Source of the DNA: Symbiodinium natans
Lineage: Eukaryota > Sar > Dinophyceae > Suessiales > Symbiodiniaceae
Assembly (NCBI GenBank): GCA_905221605.1
Contig: CAJNDS010001680.1
Coordinates: 490,001 to 554,000, forward strand
Direction of reading: 5' to 3'
Length of the DNA: 64,000 nt
Made by a program: the position numbers and the translations under genes
In this document: piece by piece, positions 30,443 through 41,062 of the stretch
How positions within the stretch are numbered: position 1 is the stretch's first letter
How the letters are laid out: each line of letters starts with the position of its first letter
The notes under the pieces: model-generated
The model's database searches: none
What the model saw: only the letters and a program-made list of their open reading frames with translations
What the model was told of the DNA's origin: nothing

Positions 30443-30506
30443 CCAGGCTCCTGTCCGAGCACGCGGCGCGCCACCGCCGGCTGGCCGGGGCCTCATCTTG
30501 CTTAAG
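30443..30506 (+). CDS. putative exon (QAPVRARGAPPPAGRGLILL)
   Basis: Acceptor CCCGGATTCAG, donor AAG|GTTTGTCG. Phase 2 in, 0 out. A second open frame (RLLSEHAARHRRLAG) exists but does not fit the neighbours' phases under strict GT-AG splicing. Confidence 0.5.
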
Positions 30507-31258
30507 GTTTGTCGTGATCCCTAAGCTCTAAACCCTGAACCCTAAACCCTAAACCCTAGACCCTAAACCCTAAGCCCTAAACCTTAAGTTTCAAATCGGC
30601 CTGGGTTTGAAGGGTTTGGGAGCCTCGTTGAAGGGTTTTGGTTCTTTCTGGGGTTCTGAAGGAGAATCCTTAACTCTTTGGGAGCTTTAATTTGGGTTTA
30701 AGGGTTTATCAAAGGGTTCTGAGTTGGACTCCTTGTTGTGGGCCTTTTAAAGCCCGGGCTCCGAATTCGGATCTGTTTTTTGGGTGGGGGGGGGATGGAT
30801 GGGGGGAGGTGGACGGAGGAGGGGGGGCATGGTGGGCGTGGATGGGCGGGTGGATGGGGGGGTGGATGGGGGGGGGGGGGGTGTGTGTGGGGCTGAGAGT
30901 CCTTAATCTTGGAGGCTCAGCGAAGACATGCCATCTACCCCCCTTTGAGGATTTGAGGTTAAGAGTGGGGCACGTTGGACTTGCGAGATGAGTGGCCCCT
31001 TACGGGTACCTTGCTGGAACCGCCCAGAAGAGGTCCAAATTCAGAACAATCCACGAACCCATCCCACCTCGAATGCCGAAACCATGAAATCCTAAGCCCC
31101 GGAAGAAGGGATCCCAATCAGTCCTGAACCCTAAACCCTAAACCCTAAACCCTAAACCCTAAACCCTAAACCCTAAACCCTAAACCCTCACTAGCCATCC
31201 CTTTCGTGTCTCTAGTAAACTTAGCTCTTGGTCGAAGCGAAGTCGCTGCCCCGCTCAG

Positions 31259-31323
31259 GACGAGAAGGAGGGCGAGAAACTGGAAGCAGCCCTCTACCGC
31301 TTGGTCTACGCCCTCCACGCATC
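31259..31323 (+). CDS. putative exon (DEKEGEKLEAALYRLVYALH)
   Basis: CCCTAAA array at 31130-31189, acceptor GCCCCGCTCAG, donor GCATC|GTCCTGAG. Phase 0 in, 2 out. The peptide is strongly helical. Confidence 0.55.
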
Positions 31324-31748
31324 GTCCTGAGTTCCTGGAGTTTTGTGCCGCTCTTGGCCTGTCTGTGTGGTGTAATGTGGGGAACGGCTATTGAAAGCCT
31401 CATGACCCCCCTAAACCCTAAACCCTAAACCCTAAACCCCAAACCCCCAACCCCAAACCCCAAACCCTAAACCCTAAACCCTAAGTCCAGGGATGGTTCC
31501 CGAAATCAGGGTTTGGGTTGAGGGTCCAGGTTTAGGGTTCATTGCGTATAAGGGTCAGAACAGAGTCCGTTCTGAAAGCGAAGGTAGTTCTCAACTCCTC
31601 AAGCAAGAAATATTCCCTCAATCAAAGTGGAATCCATACGTACTTAATCTAAGCAATACTCTGGATCTCAGGGGCTTACACACACACACACACCCGCCCT
31701 AAATCCTCATACGCTCCTCTCCTTACTTCAGAGTATATGCTCCCATGC

Positions 31749-31833
31749 CTGAACCCTAAACCCTAAACCCTAAACCCTAAACCCTAAACCCTAAACCCTA
31801 AACCCTAAACCCTAAACCCTAAACCCTAAACCC
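31749..31833 (-). repeat. CCCTAAA array forming an intron end
   Basis: About 12 perfect units ending 14 bp before the inferred exon at 31847. Confidence 0.95.
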
Positions 31834-31846
31834 TAATGTTTGGAAG

Positions 31847-31942
31847 TGAAGCTGTGACGAAGGTCATCGTGCTGCTGCGGGAGAAGCTCACGGACTGCGG
31901 TCTCCTGGAGACCCTCTTCTGCGCGCTGGCCGGATTTGGGGG
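31847..31942 (+). CDS. putative exon (EAVTKVIVLLREKLTDCGLL...)
   Basis: CCCTAAA array to 31833, acceptor TTTGGAAG, 31 codons, donor GGGGG|GTTTAGGG. Phase 2 in completes a Ser codon with the 31323 exon. Amphipathic helix-like sequence. Confidence 0.6.
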
Positions 31943-32214
31943 GTTTAGGGTTTAGGGCTTGGGGCTTAGGGTTTAGAGCTTACTGTACTTCGAACCTTAA
32001 ACCCTGATCCCTACACAGCTTTTCAAGGCCCCTTGATTCCCCCCGAAATGTGTTCCAAATGCTGCGCCCGAAATGTTAAGCCTTAAAACCCTTCGAGTTC
32101 AGGTCTGGGGGGGTGTAGGGGTTTAGGGCTTAGGGTTTAGGGTTTAGGGCTTTCGAGTTCAGGGCTTAATGGTTTTAGGGCTTTCGAGTTCAGAGCTTAA
32201 TGGGTTTAGGGTTA

Positions 32215-32310
32215 CTAGGACCCAGAGTAGGCCCTTATTCGGTGATAGGGTTGATCCCTGTTAAACCAAAAAGGGTGCCCTTTTTGTTCCTAGGTTTCTC
32301 TTGGGTCTAG
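32215..32310. mobile_element. family B hairpin element
   Basis: CTAGGACCCAGAGTAGGCCC left, TCCTAGGTTTCTCTTGGGTCTAG right; 96 bp. Confidence 0.7.
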
Positions 32311-32754
32311 CTGAGTGGGTAACCTTCAAACCTGTTTGGGGCTTCGATCATCCTACCAAGGGTTTTAGGGTTTAGGGTTTAGGGTTTAGGGTTTAGGGTT
32401 TAGGGGCTTAGGGCTCGCCATTTCTTTTCTCCGCATGGACGATGATCTATTTTTCGCCCCTTGTTCTGAGCGGTTCTGTTAGGTAATGTTGGGTTCATTC
32501 CGGTTGAACCCTAAATCTCCAAAGCCCCACGGGGCCTTAAAGGGAATTGCTTAGAACAAAAGTAGGTTTGGGTTCTTAAGGTAACCCCAAAACTCAGTCT
32601 CCAAAACCGAAAACCCTCAGCTCTAAACCATTCTAAACCCTAAGCCTACACCCGAAACCCTAAACCCTAAACCTCAAACCCTCACCCCTAAACCCTAAAC
32701 CCTAAACCCTAAACCCTAACCCCTAAACCCTAAGCTCTTGCGTCCCTTGCCCAG

Positions 32755-32783
32755 GTGCCATCGCGGCCGTGGCTGCTGGCTCA
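32755..32783 (+). CDS. putative short exon
   Basis: Acceptor CCCTTGCCCAG and donor CTCA|GTTTGGGG. Phase 2 in, 1 out. A longer reading, AIAAVAAGSVWGLASVGS, runs to a TAG at 32812 in another frame and is an alternative. Confidence 0.35.
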
Positions 32784-33000
32784 GTTTGGGGTTTGGCGTC
32801 TGTTGGATCCTAGGGTTTAAGGTTTAGGGTTTCGGGTTTCGGGTTTAGGGTTTAGGGTTTCGGGTTTTAGGGTTTAGGGTTTGAGGGTTCTTGGTGGGCT
32901 TGGTGGGGCTCAAGGAGTTTCTGGGCCCGGGCTTAGCCGTCTTTGAGACCTCCAAACCCTAGACCCTAAACCCAAGCCTGAAACCCCTAACCCTAAACAG

Positions 33001-33154
33001 CCGAGCTCAAGGTGATAGTTGCCACGGCGGTAGCCCGTGCTGGAGATACCCAACTTGGAGTTCACCAAGCGACGGTCATCGACTCTGTGACGCGGAGGCC
33101 TCAATTGGTACGCCGGGCGACCGCTGATCGAGAGTTGACCGGCCGAGCTTTAGG
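33001..33154 (+). CDS. putative exon (ELKVIVATAVARAGDTQLGV...)
   Basis: The longest well-formed island: 50 full codons. Acceptor CTAAACAG, where the C-rich repeat itself supplies the AG; donor in TTAGG|GTTTAG. Phase 1 in, 2 out. Composition and length make chance openness unlikely. Confidence 0.6.
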
Positions 33155-33212
33155 GTTTAGGGTTTAGGGTTTAGGGTTTAGGGTTTAGAGCCGGAATGTG
33201 GTTTGTTAGCAC

Positions 33213-33446
33213 ATGATCTTCTCGGTTTCGTCGATCCTGGAAGTGGACCTATCGGCTTGCACTGACGCTCCGTCGTGGGCTCGCAATTGCGCCATGCTCC
33301 GTGCGCGCGTGATTGGACCCTCCATTGGCGACCACTTGCTTTGGCCATCATGCGGGTGTTGTGCCTTGTGCAAACGGCCATCGCAGACGGTTTTTGACAG
33401 AAAGTTTGCGAGATGCAGCTTGGATCTCCACCACTTGCAATGCTGA
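33213..33446 (+). pseudogene. orphan coding-like fragment, Cys-rich C-terminus
   Basis: 77-codon ORF between a TTTAGGG array and a CCCTAAA array, i.e. in intron position. The C-terminal part has Cys spacing (CGCCALCK...CSLDLHHLQC) suggestive of a zinc-binding region. No family recognised. The opposite strand is also open, so direction is uncertain. Confidence 0.3.
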
Positions 33447-33520
33447 GGGCTCAACTGGTTGGGAACCCTAAACCCTAGACCCTAAACCCCAAACCCTAAA
33501 CCCTAAACCCTAAACCCTAG

Positions 33521-33620
33521 TCCGATGAAGAAGGAGGGCACCGCCAGACTGTTGCTGTCGAGGCGTTGCCAGCGTGCGGCACAGGCCGCCGCTGGACCTG
33601 AAGCTCCTAAACCCTTTAGG
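33521..33620 (+). CDS. putative exon (PMKKEGTARLLLSRRCQRAA...)
   Basis: The acceptor CCCTAG is the last unit of a CCCTAAA array. The frame runs 33 codons to TTTAGG|GTTTATAGG. Phase 2 in, 0 out. Another frame (SDEEGGHRQTVAVEALP) is open for 26 codons. Confidence 0.45.
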
Positions 33621-33899
33621 GTTTATAGGGTTTAGGGTCTAGGGAACCTCAAACCCCCTAAACCTTACACCCTAGACCCCTCAACCGCTATAGCCTAAAA
33701 CCCCCAAAGGGTCTCCCCTTACCCCGAAAATCCTAAGACCCTGCACCCGTAAAACAACTAAAACCCTTAAATCCCTTAGCCCTAAACCCTAAACCCTAAA
33801 CCCTAAACCCTAAACCCTAAACCCTAAACCCTAAACCCTAAACTTACCCTAAACCCTAAACCCTCAACCCCTCAAGCCCCAAAACCTCTCAAGTCCCAG

Positions 33900-33982
33900 G
33901 CGCCGGCTCTGGTGCCCAAGGCGCTATTGCGTCCCAACGTCTTTGTGACCAAATCCCTGCACCTTGGCGGGCCCAAGATGCG
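33900..33982 (+). CDS. putative exon (APALVPKALLRPNVFVTKSL...)
   Basis: Acceptor CAAGTCCCAG, 27 codons, donor GCG|GTTTAGGG opening an 84-bp pure TTTAGGG array. Phase 0 in, 2 out. Confidence 0.6.
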
Positions 33983-34066
33983 GTTTAGGGTTTAGGGTTT
34001 AGGGTTTAGGGTTTAGGGTTTAGGGTTTAGGGTTTAGGGTTTAGGGTTTAGGGTTTAGGGTTTAGG
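33983..34066 (+). repeat. TTTAGGG array forming an intron start
   Basis: About 12 perfect units directly after the 33982 exon end. Confidence 0.95.
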
Positions 34067-34330
34067 GATTGCAAAGTTCACTTATATTCCGACGGTTCGT
34101 TGGCCATCTCACTCGCAACCCTGCCCGGGCGCTACTTGGCTCATGCGCCGCCTAAGAATGCAAGCAACACTGCTGAGGGGTTCGGGTAGGAGGCTTCGGG
34201 TTTTTGACAACCTTGAGACTTGAGGCCCTATACGAGGTGTAGGGTTTAGGGTTTCGGTTCCCACGTCCCAGGCCCTGCGCCACCAGCCCCAAACCCTAAA
34301 CCCTAAACCCTAACCCTTAAAACCCTTGAG

Positions 34331-34407
34331 GAAGATGTGCCACGACTTCCTATATGCATCGAGAGGGAACCAGGCCCTGGTGGGAGAGGGGGGAAAGCAG
34401 GCAGAGA
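34331..34407 (+). CDS. putative exon (KMCHDFLYASRGNQALVGEG...)
   Basis: Acceptor CCCTTGAG; the frame is open for more than 40 codons into the following C-rich repeat. The chosen donor is GAGA|GTACCC. Phase 2 in. The right flank lacks the usual TTTAGGG array, so the 3' limit is uncertain. Confidence 0.5.
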
Positions 34408-34911
34408 GTACCCGAAGAGCCCAACGCCTCTTAATTTGGGAATATACCCCTAAACCCTAACCCTGGTTGGCCCCGGTCTCCTTTTGCCCCACCCTCGGCG
34501 TGCCTACTCCCCTAACCCTTAATCCTAAACCCTAAACCCTAAACCCTAAACCCTAAACCCTAAACCCTGAACCCTGAACCCTGAACCCTGAATGTGGTCG
34601 CTCACCGCCCTCAAAGGGTTCTGCCCTTGGGTTGCATAAGTCGTTAAAAGTGTTATCTAGGGGGTCCCTTTGTAAGGGCCCGTACTCAAAACCCTAAGAG
34701 TTGGGTTTTCCGGTTTAGGGTTTAGGCTTTAGGGGTAAAGTTCGCGGTTTTTCCCATACCTCCCTGGTGGTTGAGCCCTAACCCCCCCCCCCCCCCCACC
34801 CCCCTCAAACCCCTTCAGTCCGAAACCCTAAACCCTAAACCCTAAACCCTAAACCCTAAACCCTAAACCCTAAACCCTAAACCCTAAACCCTAAACCCTA
34901 AGCCCCTCGAG

Positions 34912-35025
34912 TGTGCGGGGGAGGAGGGGGTTCGAGAGGCGACGCCGCCTGCGAAAGTGAACGATCTCTGCGTGTTTGTGGGTTGCCCAGGCCTGGTCGG
35001 GAGTTTGACTCTTGATGGAGGGCTG
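34912..35025 (+). CDS. putative exon (CAGEEGVREATPPAKVNDL...)
   Basis: CCCTAAA array to about 34902, acceptor CCCCTCGAG, 38 codons, donor CTG|GTAGGGTTTGG. Phase 0 to 0. It opens a second phase-compatible run of six exons. Confidence 0.5.
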
Positions 35026-35579
35026 GTAGGGTTTGGGGTTTAGGGATTAGGGATTAGGGATTAGGGTTTAGGGTTTAGGGTTTAGGGGGTTTAGGGTTTA
35101 GGGTTCTGGTTGGCGGGATGGTAGGCCTGAGAGTTTAGAGTTTTAGGGGTTTAGGGTGTGGGGTTTGGTGTTGAGGGTTGTAGGTTTGTATGTTATTGTA
35201 GAGGAAAAGGCTGTTGTAAGGGCATTCCTCCTATGCTTATGAGGCCTCGTGGGGTTACGGGTTCAGGGCTTAGGGCCTTAGGGAACTTTTGTGTTTAGGG
35301 TTTATCAGCAGGGTTATGCTCACCCAGGCGGTTTGATGCGGGCATGGTACGGTAAACCCTGAACCCTGGACCCTGAACTGCAGCAAATCTTCAACCCAAA
35401 CCCTAAACTCCTAACCCCAAACCCTAAACCCTAATTGCTCTAAGTCCCTAAACCCCCAAAACCCTAGCCCTAAACCCTAGACCCCAAACCAACCCTAAAC
35501 CCTAGCCCTAAACCCTAAACCCCAAACCCCAAGCCCCAGAGGCTGCCACGTCCCGGCCGCCGCCCTCTGCGGCTTCGAG

Positions 35580-35613
35580 GCCCCCAAAGTCGACGCGCTC
35601 AAGGCGCAGAGGG
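35580..35613 (+). CDS. putative exon (APKVDALKAQR)
   Basis: Acceptor CGGCTTCGAG within a GC-rich island that may start at 35540; donor GGG|GTTTCGGG. Phase 0 in, 1 out, completing a Glu codon with the next island. Confidence 0.45.
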
Positions 35614-36762
35614 GTTTCGGGTTTAAGGTTTAGGGTTTAGGGTTTAGGGTTTAGGTTTTAGGGTTTAAGGTTTTAGGGTTTTAGGGTTTAGGGTTTAGGG
35701 TTTAGGGTTTGGGGTTTAGGGTTCAGGTTTTAGGGTTTACGATTTAGGGTTTAGGGTTTCAGGGTTTACGCTGTAAGGTTTAAGGTTTGAAGGTCAGGGT
35801 TTTGGGGTTTAGGGTTTAACTAGGGTTTGGGGTTTCAGGGCTTGGCGTTTGGGAGTTTGGCTTTAGGGTTTCATTGGGGTGTAAAAAAATGTAGGGTTTC
35901 GTTGGGATATGGGGCTCGGGGTTTTGGGCTGAGTTTGGTTGTTAAAGGCATGAAGTCTGTATTTGCAAGCTGGTTAGTCAGGGTCTAGGGCTCAGGGTTT
36001 CGGGATGAGTTTTTTGTTCTTCCGGGTGGTCGGGGGGAGGGGGGGGGAAGGCTTGAGGTTGATATTTACAACGGGGGGGGGCAGGCTGGAGGTTGGCATT
36101 TGCAGGGTTTAGTGAGGCTTGGGTTTAAGGTTCAGACGTATTCAGGGTTGAGGGAGGTTTCGGGCCTTGAAAAGGCTTAGGGTTCAATAGGGGGGGTTTC
36201 GGGTTTAGGGCTAGGGGCTTGTTGTAAAGGGCTTAGGGAGGTCTAGGATTGAAGGTTGAAGCTTGTGGTTTCGGGTCTACGAACGACTCCGTTGGGTGTT
36301 GGGCGTTATAGGGTCTCAAGGCTTACCTGGAGGTGCGGGGGTACCCTAAACCCTAAATCCTAAACCCTAAACCCCTACTGTAAACCCTAAATCCTGAAAC
36401 CCTAAACCCTAAACCCTAAACCCCAAAACCCAAAGAGATCCGACTGAGTTCGAACCTCCTCGACCGCGCACCTCGAACAGCACTGAGATTCCGCGAGGTC
36501 ACAGATGGCTTAGAGCCTCAACTCCACCACCCCAAAAACTCCAAGCCTCAGCCCTAAAGCCCTAAACCCCAAACCCCTAAACCCCTAAACGCCTAAACCC
36601 CGAAACCCCTGAACCCCTAAACCCCTAAACCCCTAAACACCTAAACCCCTAAACCCCTAAACCCCTAAATAACCCTAAACCCTAAACCCTAAACCCTAAA
36701 CCCCTAAACCCCTAAATCCCTAAACCCCTAAACCTTAAACTCCACCACCCTACACCTTGCAG
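35614..36762. other. intron-like stretch, TTTAGGG to CCCCTAAA
   Basis: Degenerate TTTAGGG units, a G-rich middle (36020-36090), then CCCTAAA and CCCCTAAA variants. No coding frame beyond repeat artefacts. Confidence 0.6.
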
Positions 36763-36839
36763 AGGCACTGCGCCGCAGAGCCATTGAGCAGCAGCGGCGC
36801 CTCGTCGTCGTCTTCGCCTCCCAGAAGCTCTTGGAGGCC
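36763..36839 (+). CDS. putative exon (ALRRRAIEQQRRLVVVFASQ...)
   Basis: Acceptor CTACACCTTGCAG. 25 codons end at GCC|GTCTAGGG; reading one codon further meets TAG, so the boundary is constrained. Phase 1 in, 0 out. Repeats on both sides are the TTTAGGGG/CCCCTAAA variant. Confidence 0.6.
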
Positions 36840-37290
36840 GTCTAGGGTTTAGGGGTTTAGGGGTCTAGGGGTTTAGGGGTTTAGGGGTTCAGGGGTTTAG
36901 GGGTTTAGGTGTTTTGGGGGTTTAGGGGTTTAGGGGTTTAGGGGTTTAGGGGTTTAGGGGTTTAGGGGTTTAGGGGTTTAGGGGTTTAGGGGTTTAGGGT
37001 TTAGGGTTCAGGGTCTGGGGTTTAGGGCTGGGGTTTCGGGGTCAGGGAGTTTTTGGGGTCAGGACCGAGAGGGCTTGGGAAGCTTCAGACGGATTCCCAG
37101 CAGTTTTTCGGATTTTTGTAGGGGGTTTGGGGTTTGTGTATAGGGTTTAGGCTTTAGGGTGTAGGGGTTTAAGGTTCAGGGGTCTGGGGTTTAGGGTTTT
37201 ATTTGGGTTATCAGGTACGTCCCCATATAGGGGTGGGTGACACATACCTCTTTTCTCGTCTAACCGGTCATCTAGGGTACCTACGTTCCT

Positions 37291-37433
37291 CCTTGGAGGT
37301 TCACAGTGCTTAGTAACCCAATGAGAACGGTCCTTACAACCCAATTATAGCCCTATTAGAGTACTCAAGGAGCTTATATGTGGGTTAGAACTACACTTAT
37401 ACTGGGTTACTAAGTACCCTGAACCTCCAAGTA
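37291..37433. mobile_element. family A TIR element
   Basis: CCTTGGAGGTTCA/TGAACCTCCAAGTA ends, 143 bp, followed by a T-run and a G-run. Confidence 0.7.
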
Positions 37434-37828
37434 AGTTTTTTTTTTTTTTTTTTGGGGGGGGGGGGGGGGGGTGCGCCTCTGGATCTTCTCAGGTAAGAGT
37501 CTGCGATGTTGGAGAGCAGGAATGCCGAAGTCTTTGGTAGCAGCCCCTGCAGTAGCCTCAACCCTCAACCGCATAGCCCTCATCAGCCGAAACCAGATCT
37601 GAGATCCATGGTCTATCCAACTTTTTGTCATTTTTTATCCGCTCTGTCTATCAACTTCCATCAGCAATATCCCCAGAAGGGATTTGACCGCCTGAACAAG
37701 GTTTCGGGTGTAGGGTTTCGAGAGGTTCCGGGAATTGAGGATGCAGGCTTGGGGAGGTTTGGGTGGCCTCGTGGCTTCAAGGTCCATGACTTTGGGAGTT
37801 TGGGCTGTAAGGTTTAGGCTTGGGGGCT

Positions 37829-37957
37829 GTCTACATGATGGTCCCTTATGGGAAGCTGCACCCTACAAGGCGCCGTGCAGTAACACGGACTAGTGAAAAT
37901 GCCGAAGAGGCCATTGCAGCAATCATTGGCGCCGACTGCAGCGGCAAGGCCTTGTAC
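37829..37957 (+). pseudogene. orphan coding-like fragment (VYMMVPYGKLHPTRRR...)
   Basis: A 43-codon clean frame ending in the CCCTAAA array, with no acceptor at its start. It contains ENAEEAIAAIIGADCSGKAL. The flanks are intron-type (G-rich left, C-array right). Confidence 0.35.
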
Positions 37958-38020
37958 CCTAAACCCTAAACCCTAAGCCCTGAACCTTGACCCCTAAACC
38001 CGAAACCCAATGCAGGGGAG

Positions 38021-38064
38021 CAGGGCAGGGATAAAGCTCAGGGCGCCTGTTCGAAGATGGCTTG
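38021..38064 (+). CDS. putative exon (QGRDKAQGACSKMA)
   Basis: Acceptor GCAGGGGAG (or GCAG 5 bp earlier), donor CTTG|GTTTAGGG. Phase 0 in, 2 out. The alternative frame GSRAGIKLRAPVRRWL is also open. Confidence 0.4.
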
Positions 38065-38157
38065 GTTTAGGGTTTCAGGGTTTAGGGTTTAGGGTCGAGG
38101 GTCTATCAGGTGCAAACCGATCAGGACGGCGTATGGGGGCGGATGGCACACAGCCTT

Positions 38158-38425
38158 CAGGCCGTCGAACCCCCCTAGCCTTCGTCGAAACCCTCGGCCT
38201 TCGTCGAACCCCCTTTCCCGGCCCTTGTGGCCTTCGTCGAACCTCCGGCCTTCATTTAGCCTTCGTCGAACCCTCCCGTTTTTTTCGGGCTTTGTCTTGG
38301 CCTTTTGTATCGGCCTTCGTCGAACGCCTTCGTCGAACCTCCCGGCCTTCGTCGAACCTTCGCCCGGCCCCCCGGCCTTCGACGAACTTCGTCTCGGCCC
38401 GTTGGTATCCCGAGTCTTCGTCGAA
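38158..38425 (+). repeat. CCTTCGTCGAAC minisatellite
   Basis: About a dozen irregularly spaced copies of CGGCCTTCGTCGAACC. The near-palindrome TTCGTCGAA lets neighbouring copies pair. The 151-residue ORF over it is probably fortuitous. Confidence 0.75.
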
Positions 38426-38555
38426 GTGGTGTGTGTTTCCCCTTAGTCTAGGGTTTAGGGTTTAGGATTTAGGGTTTAGGGTTTAGGGCTTAGGGGGCTG
38501 GCATACTTTTATCTTCACCTCTAGGATCCAATACTGCCCCTAGACCCGAGACAAC

Positions 38556-38690
38556 ATGGGGACCTTGATAATTGGAATAGGGCTTCGGTGATGATTATAG
38601 TATAGTCATCTAGGGACCATAAGGGCAGACCATTCGTAATCATTCCGACCCCGATCTTACCCTGATCGCTATGTTAGCTCGTGCGAAAGC
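38556..38690. mobile_element. family D element, inverted copy
   Basis: AGGGACCATAAGGG and ATCATTCCGACCCCGA are the reverse complement of family D motifs. Confidence 0.5.
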
Positions 38691-39096
38691 CTCTCTGCTC
38701 GATGAGAATCTGAACTCTTTCAAAGCGCTGAGCCCGAAACCCCAAGCCGCGTAATCCCCTAAGCCCCTAAACCCTAGCCCTAAACCCTAAACCCTAAACC
38801 CCAAACCCTGCAAATCGCACTGGGGGCCTCCCATTGTAAGTAGCCTAAGCCCAAAGAATTCAAGTCCGTAGGTCCACCTGGATCCTGAGAGCGACCACAC
38901 AGCCTGAAAGCAACCCCAAGCCCAAACCCCAAACCCTAAGTTCTAAGCCCCAAGCCTTAAACCCCAAGAAACCCCAAAACCCCAAACCCTAAACCCCAAA
39001 CCCTAAACCCCAAAACCCTAAACCCTAAACCCTAAACCCTAGCCCTAAACCCTAAACCCCAAACCCTGCAAATCGCCCATCCCCCCAGGTCGCCAG

Positions 39097-39170
39097 CAGA
39101 GCCGAAGTCGTCGCGGTGGCCGCGCTCACGCCGCCCCTGAAGTGTGAGCAGCTCCTGCGCAGGCTCCAGG
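39097..39170 (+). CDS. putative exon (RAEVVAVAALTPPLKCEQLL...)
   Basis: Acceptor CCCCCCAGGTCGCCAG (two tandem AGs), donor CCAGG|GTTTAGGGG. Phase 2 in, 1 out. 24 codons with clear protein character. Confidence 0.6.
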
Positions 39171-39451
39171 GTTTAGGGGTTTAGGGTTTAGGGTTTAGGG
39201 TTTGGGGCTAGGGTTTAGGGTTTAGGGTTTAGGGTTTGGGGTTTGGGGTTTAGGGTTTAGGGTTTAGGGTTTAGGGTTTAGTTTATTTTTTTTTTTTTTT
39301 TGGGGGGGGGGGGGTTGGGTTTAGGGTTTAGGGTAACCCATTATACGTGTAGTTCTTCTAACCCGCGGATTAGCCCCTTAAGTACCCTAATGGGGTTAGA
39401 ATGGGATATTGGTGCAGCTATCATTGGGTTACAAGTAGGGTTCAGGGCTTA

Positions 39452-39546
39452 CCTGGGACTCTCTTTATCTACAGTTTCATGGGTTGTGCCCACTCATTAA
39501 GGGGCAGTCGCCTACGAAACTGTTGGGAACAAAAAGAGTCCCAGGC
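39452..39546. mobile_element. family H TIR element
   Basis: CCTGGGACTCTCTTTATCTACAG left, CAAAAAGAGTCCCAGG right. A related copy lies at 43205-43368. Confidence 0.7.
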
Positions 39547-39959
39547 AAGCTTGACTGGAGTGACTCTTTCCCAATGCTGGTTAGGAGACCCTAAACCCTA
39601 AACCCTAAACCCTAAACCCTAAACCCTAAACCCTAAACCCTAAACCCTAAACCCTAAACCCTTATCCTTAAACCCTAACCACCTTGAATCCCAAACTCCC
39701 TGGAGCCCCCGAAGTCCCAAACCTTAAACCCAAACGCCCAAACCCTAAGTTCCAAAACCGAAGAGCCCCAAATCCCACAATTTTAGGGTTGAGGGGTTGA
39801 GGGGTCGAGGGTTTAGGGTTTAGGGTCAGTAAGGGCTTAGGGTTAGTAAGGGTTTAGGGTTTAGGGTGTAGGGTTTAGGGTTTAGGCCTAGGCGCCCCAA
39901 ACCCCAATTAAGCCCCCAATCAAGCCCCCGAGCCCCGCCTCCCCGGAGGAGCGCCACAG

Positions 39960-39997
39960 CGCTGGTGCACGAGACGGCGTTGATCTTCCACGGCAAG
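39960..39997 (+). CDS. putative exon (LVHETALIFHGK)
   Basis: Acceptor AGCGCCACAG. A GC donor at AAG|GCTTGA is required because the frame meets TGA one codon later. Phase 1 in, 0 out, reading ...RRLQ-A-LVHETAL. Confidence 0.5.
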
Positions 39998-40113
39998 GCT
40001 TGAACCCCAGAAGAATATTAGGGTTTAGGGTTTAGGGTTTAGGGTTTAGGGTTTAGGGTTTAGGGTTTAGGGTTTAGGGGTTTAGGGTTTTAGGGTTTTA
40101 GGGTTTGGGGTTC

Positions 40114-40225
40114 TACTTGGAGGTTCATGGGTAGTGATAAGTAGGGTTAGCAGTACCCTAAATAGGGTCAGAAGTATATCTCATACTTGTAAACCTGCTT
40201 AAAACTACCCATGAACCTCCAAGTA
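40114..40225. mobile_element. family A TIR element
   Basis: TACTTGGAGGTTCATGGGTAG with its exact complement at the other end; 112 bp. Confidence 0.8.
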
Positions 40226-40542
40226 ACCCTTGAGCCCCACCTTAAGAACCCCAAAAAGCCTACGTTTTGCAGGTTGCTACTACTAGCAACCCCCCCCCCC
40301 CCAGTCGGACTCTTGGGTAACCTACAAAAAAAAGTAGCTTTTGGGTTCTGAAGGTAAAAGCGTAATGCAACATTATAAGCCCTAAGCCCTGCCCCAAAGA
40401 GGTGTTGAGCCGTTTCACGGGATGCCCCACTATCCTTGTGTCAAGCCGCTCTCAGTGAAACTTGCCTGGTGGGGTTTAGGGTTTAGGGTTTAGGGTTTAG
40501 GGTCTAGGGTTTAGGGTTTAGGGTTTAGGGTTTAGGGTTTAC

Positions 40543-40650
40543 GTGCGCCACGTGAAAGGTGGTTCAGGTTTGGGGCCCTGGGGTGGCAGGAACGGAGATG
40601 TTGTTGACCTGATAATGCAGGTTGGAGGGTATGATGCTCGGAGCGATTGA
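40543..40650 (+). pseudogene. orphan coding-like fragment (VRHVKGGSGLGPWGGRNGDV...)
   Basis: 35 codons after a TTTAGGG array, with a GT donor-like site after ATGCAG (40621). It could be an exon lacking its C-array or an inserted fragment. Confidence 0.25.
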
Positions 40651-40744
40651 CAGGGGGATCCCATCTTCGATTCCTGTACGGTTTCTACGTTCCATTGTCC
40701 ACGCTGTTGCGCTGCTCATGCCCAGAAGAAGCACCTGTGCGCTG

Positions 40745-41036
40745 CCATTTCGGTTGCCCTACCCACAGGGCGCCCACGCACCGCTGGGGCTCTGCACACC
40801 ATTGGCCGGGTGTGGGGCGCGCTGGCGTCGACATTCACACCGGGGGTATGCGGCCTATTGGGGCCGGGAACACCCGAGTCCCTGAGTGGCTGGGAGTTGC
40901 AGGCCAACACGCCAGGGTGCACTGGTGGATGACAGTGAGACGATGCGCTAACGTGCTCATTGGGCTCCTGGTTTGAACTGGCGCATGTTCTTGAGTCCTG
41001 CGGCCGGGATTGAAAGTGTTGAAAGTGGGGAGGCCT
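40745..41036. repeat. family M repeat, copy 1
   Basis: About 0.29 kb with CACCATTGGCCGGGTGTGGGG and GATGCGCTAACGTGCTCATTGGGCTCC, recurring at 41752-42046 and 42535-42822. Several ORFs cover it but none is conserved between copies. Confidence 0.75.
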
Positions 41037-41062
41037 CCTTACCATGTCATGATGTATGTTGA

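Noticed and set aside
38158..38425. CRISPR array
   Set aside because: Repeats are 12-16 bp with irregular spacing and no cas genes; the genome is eukaryotic.
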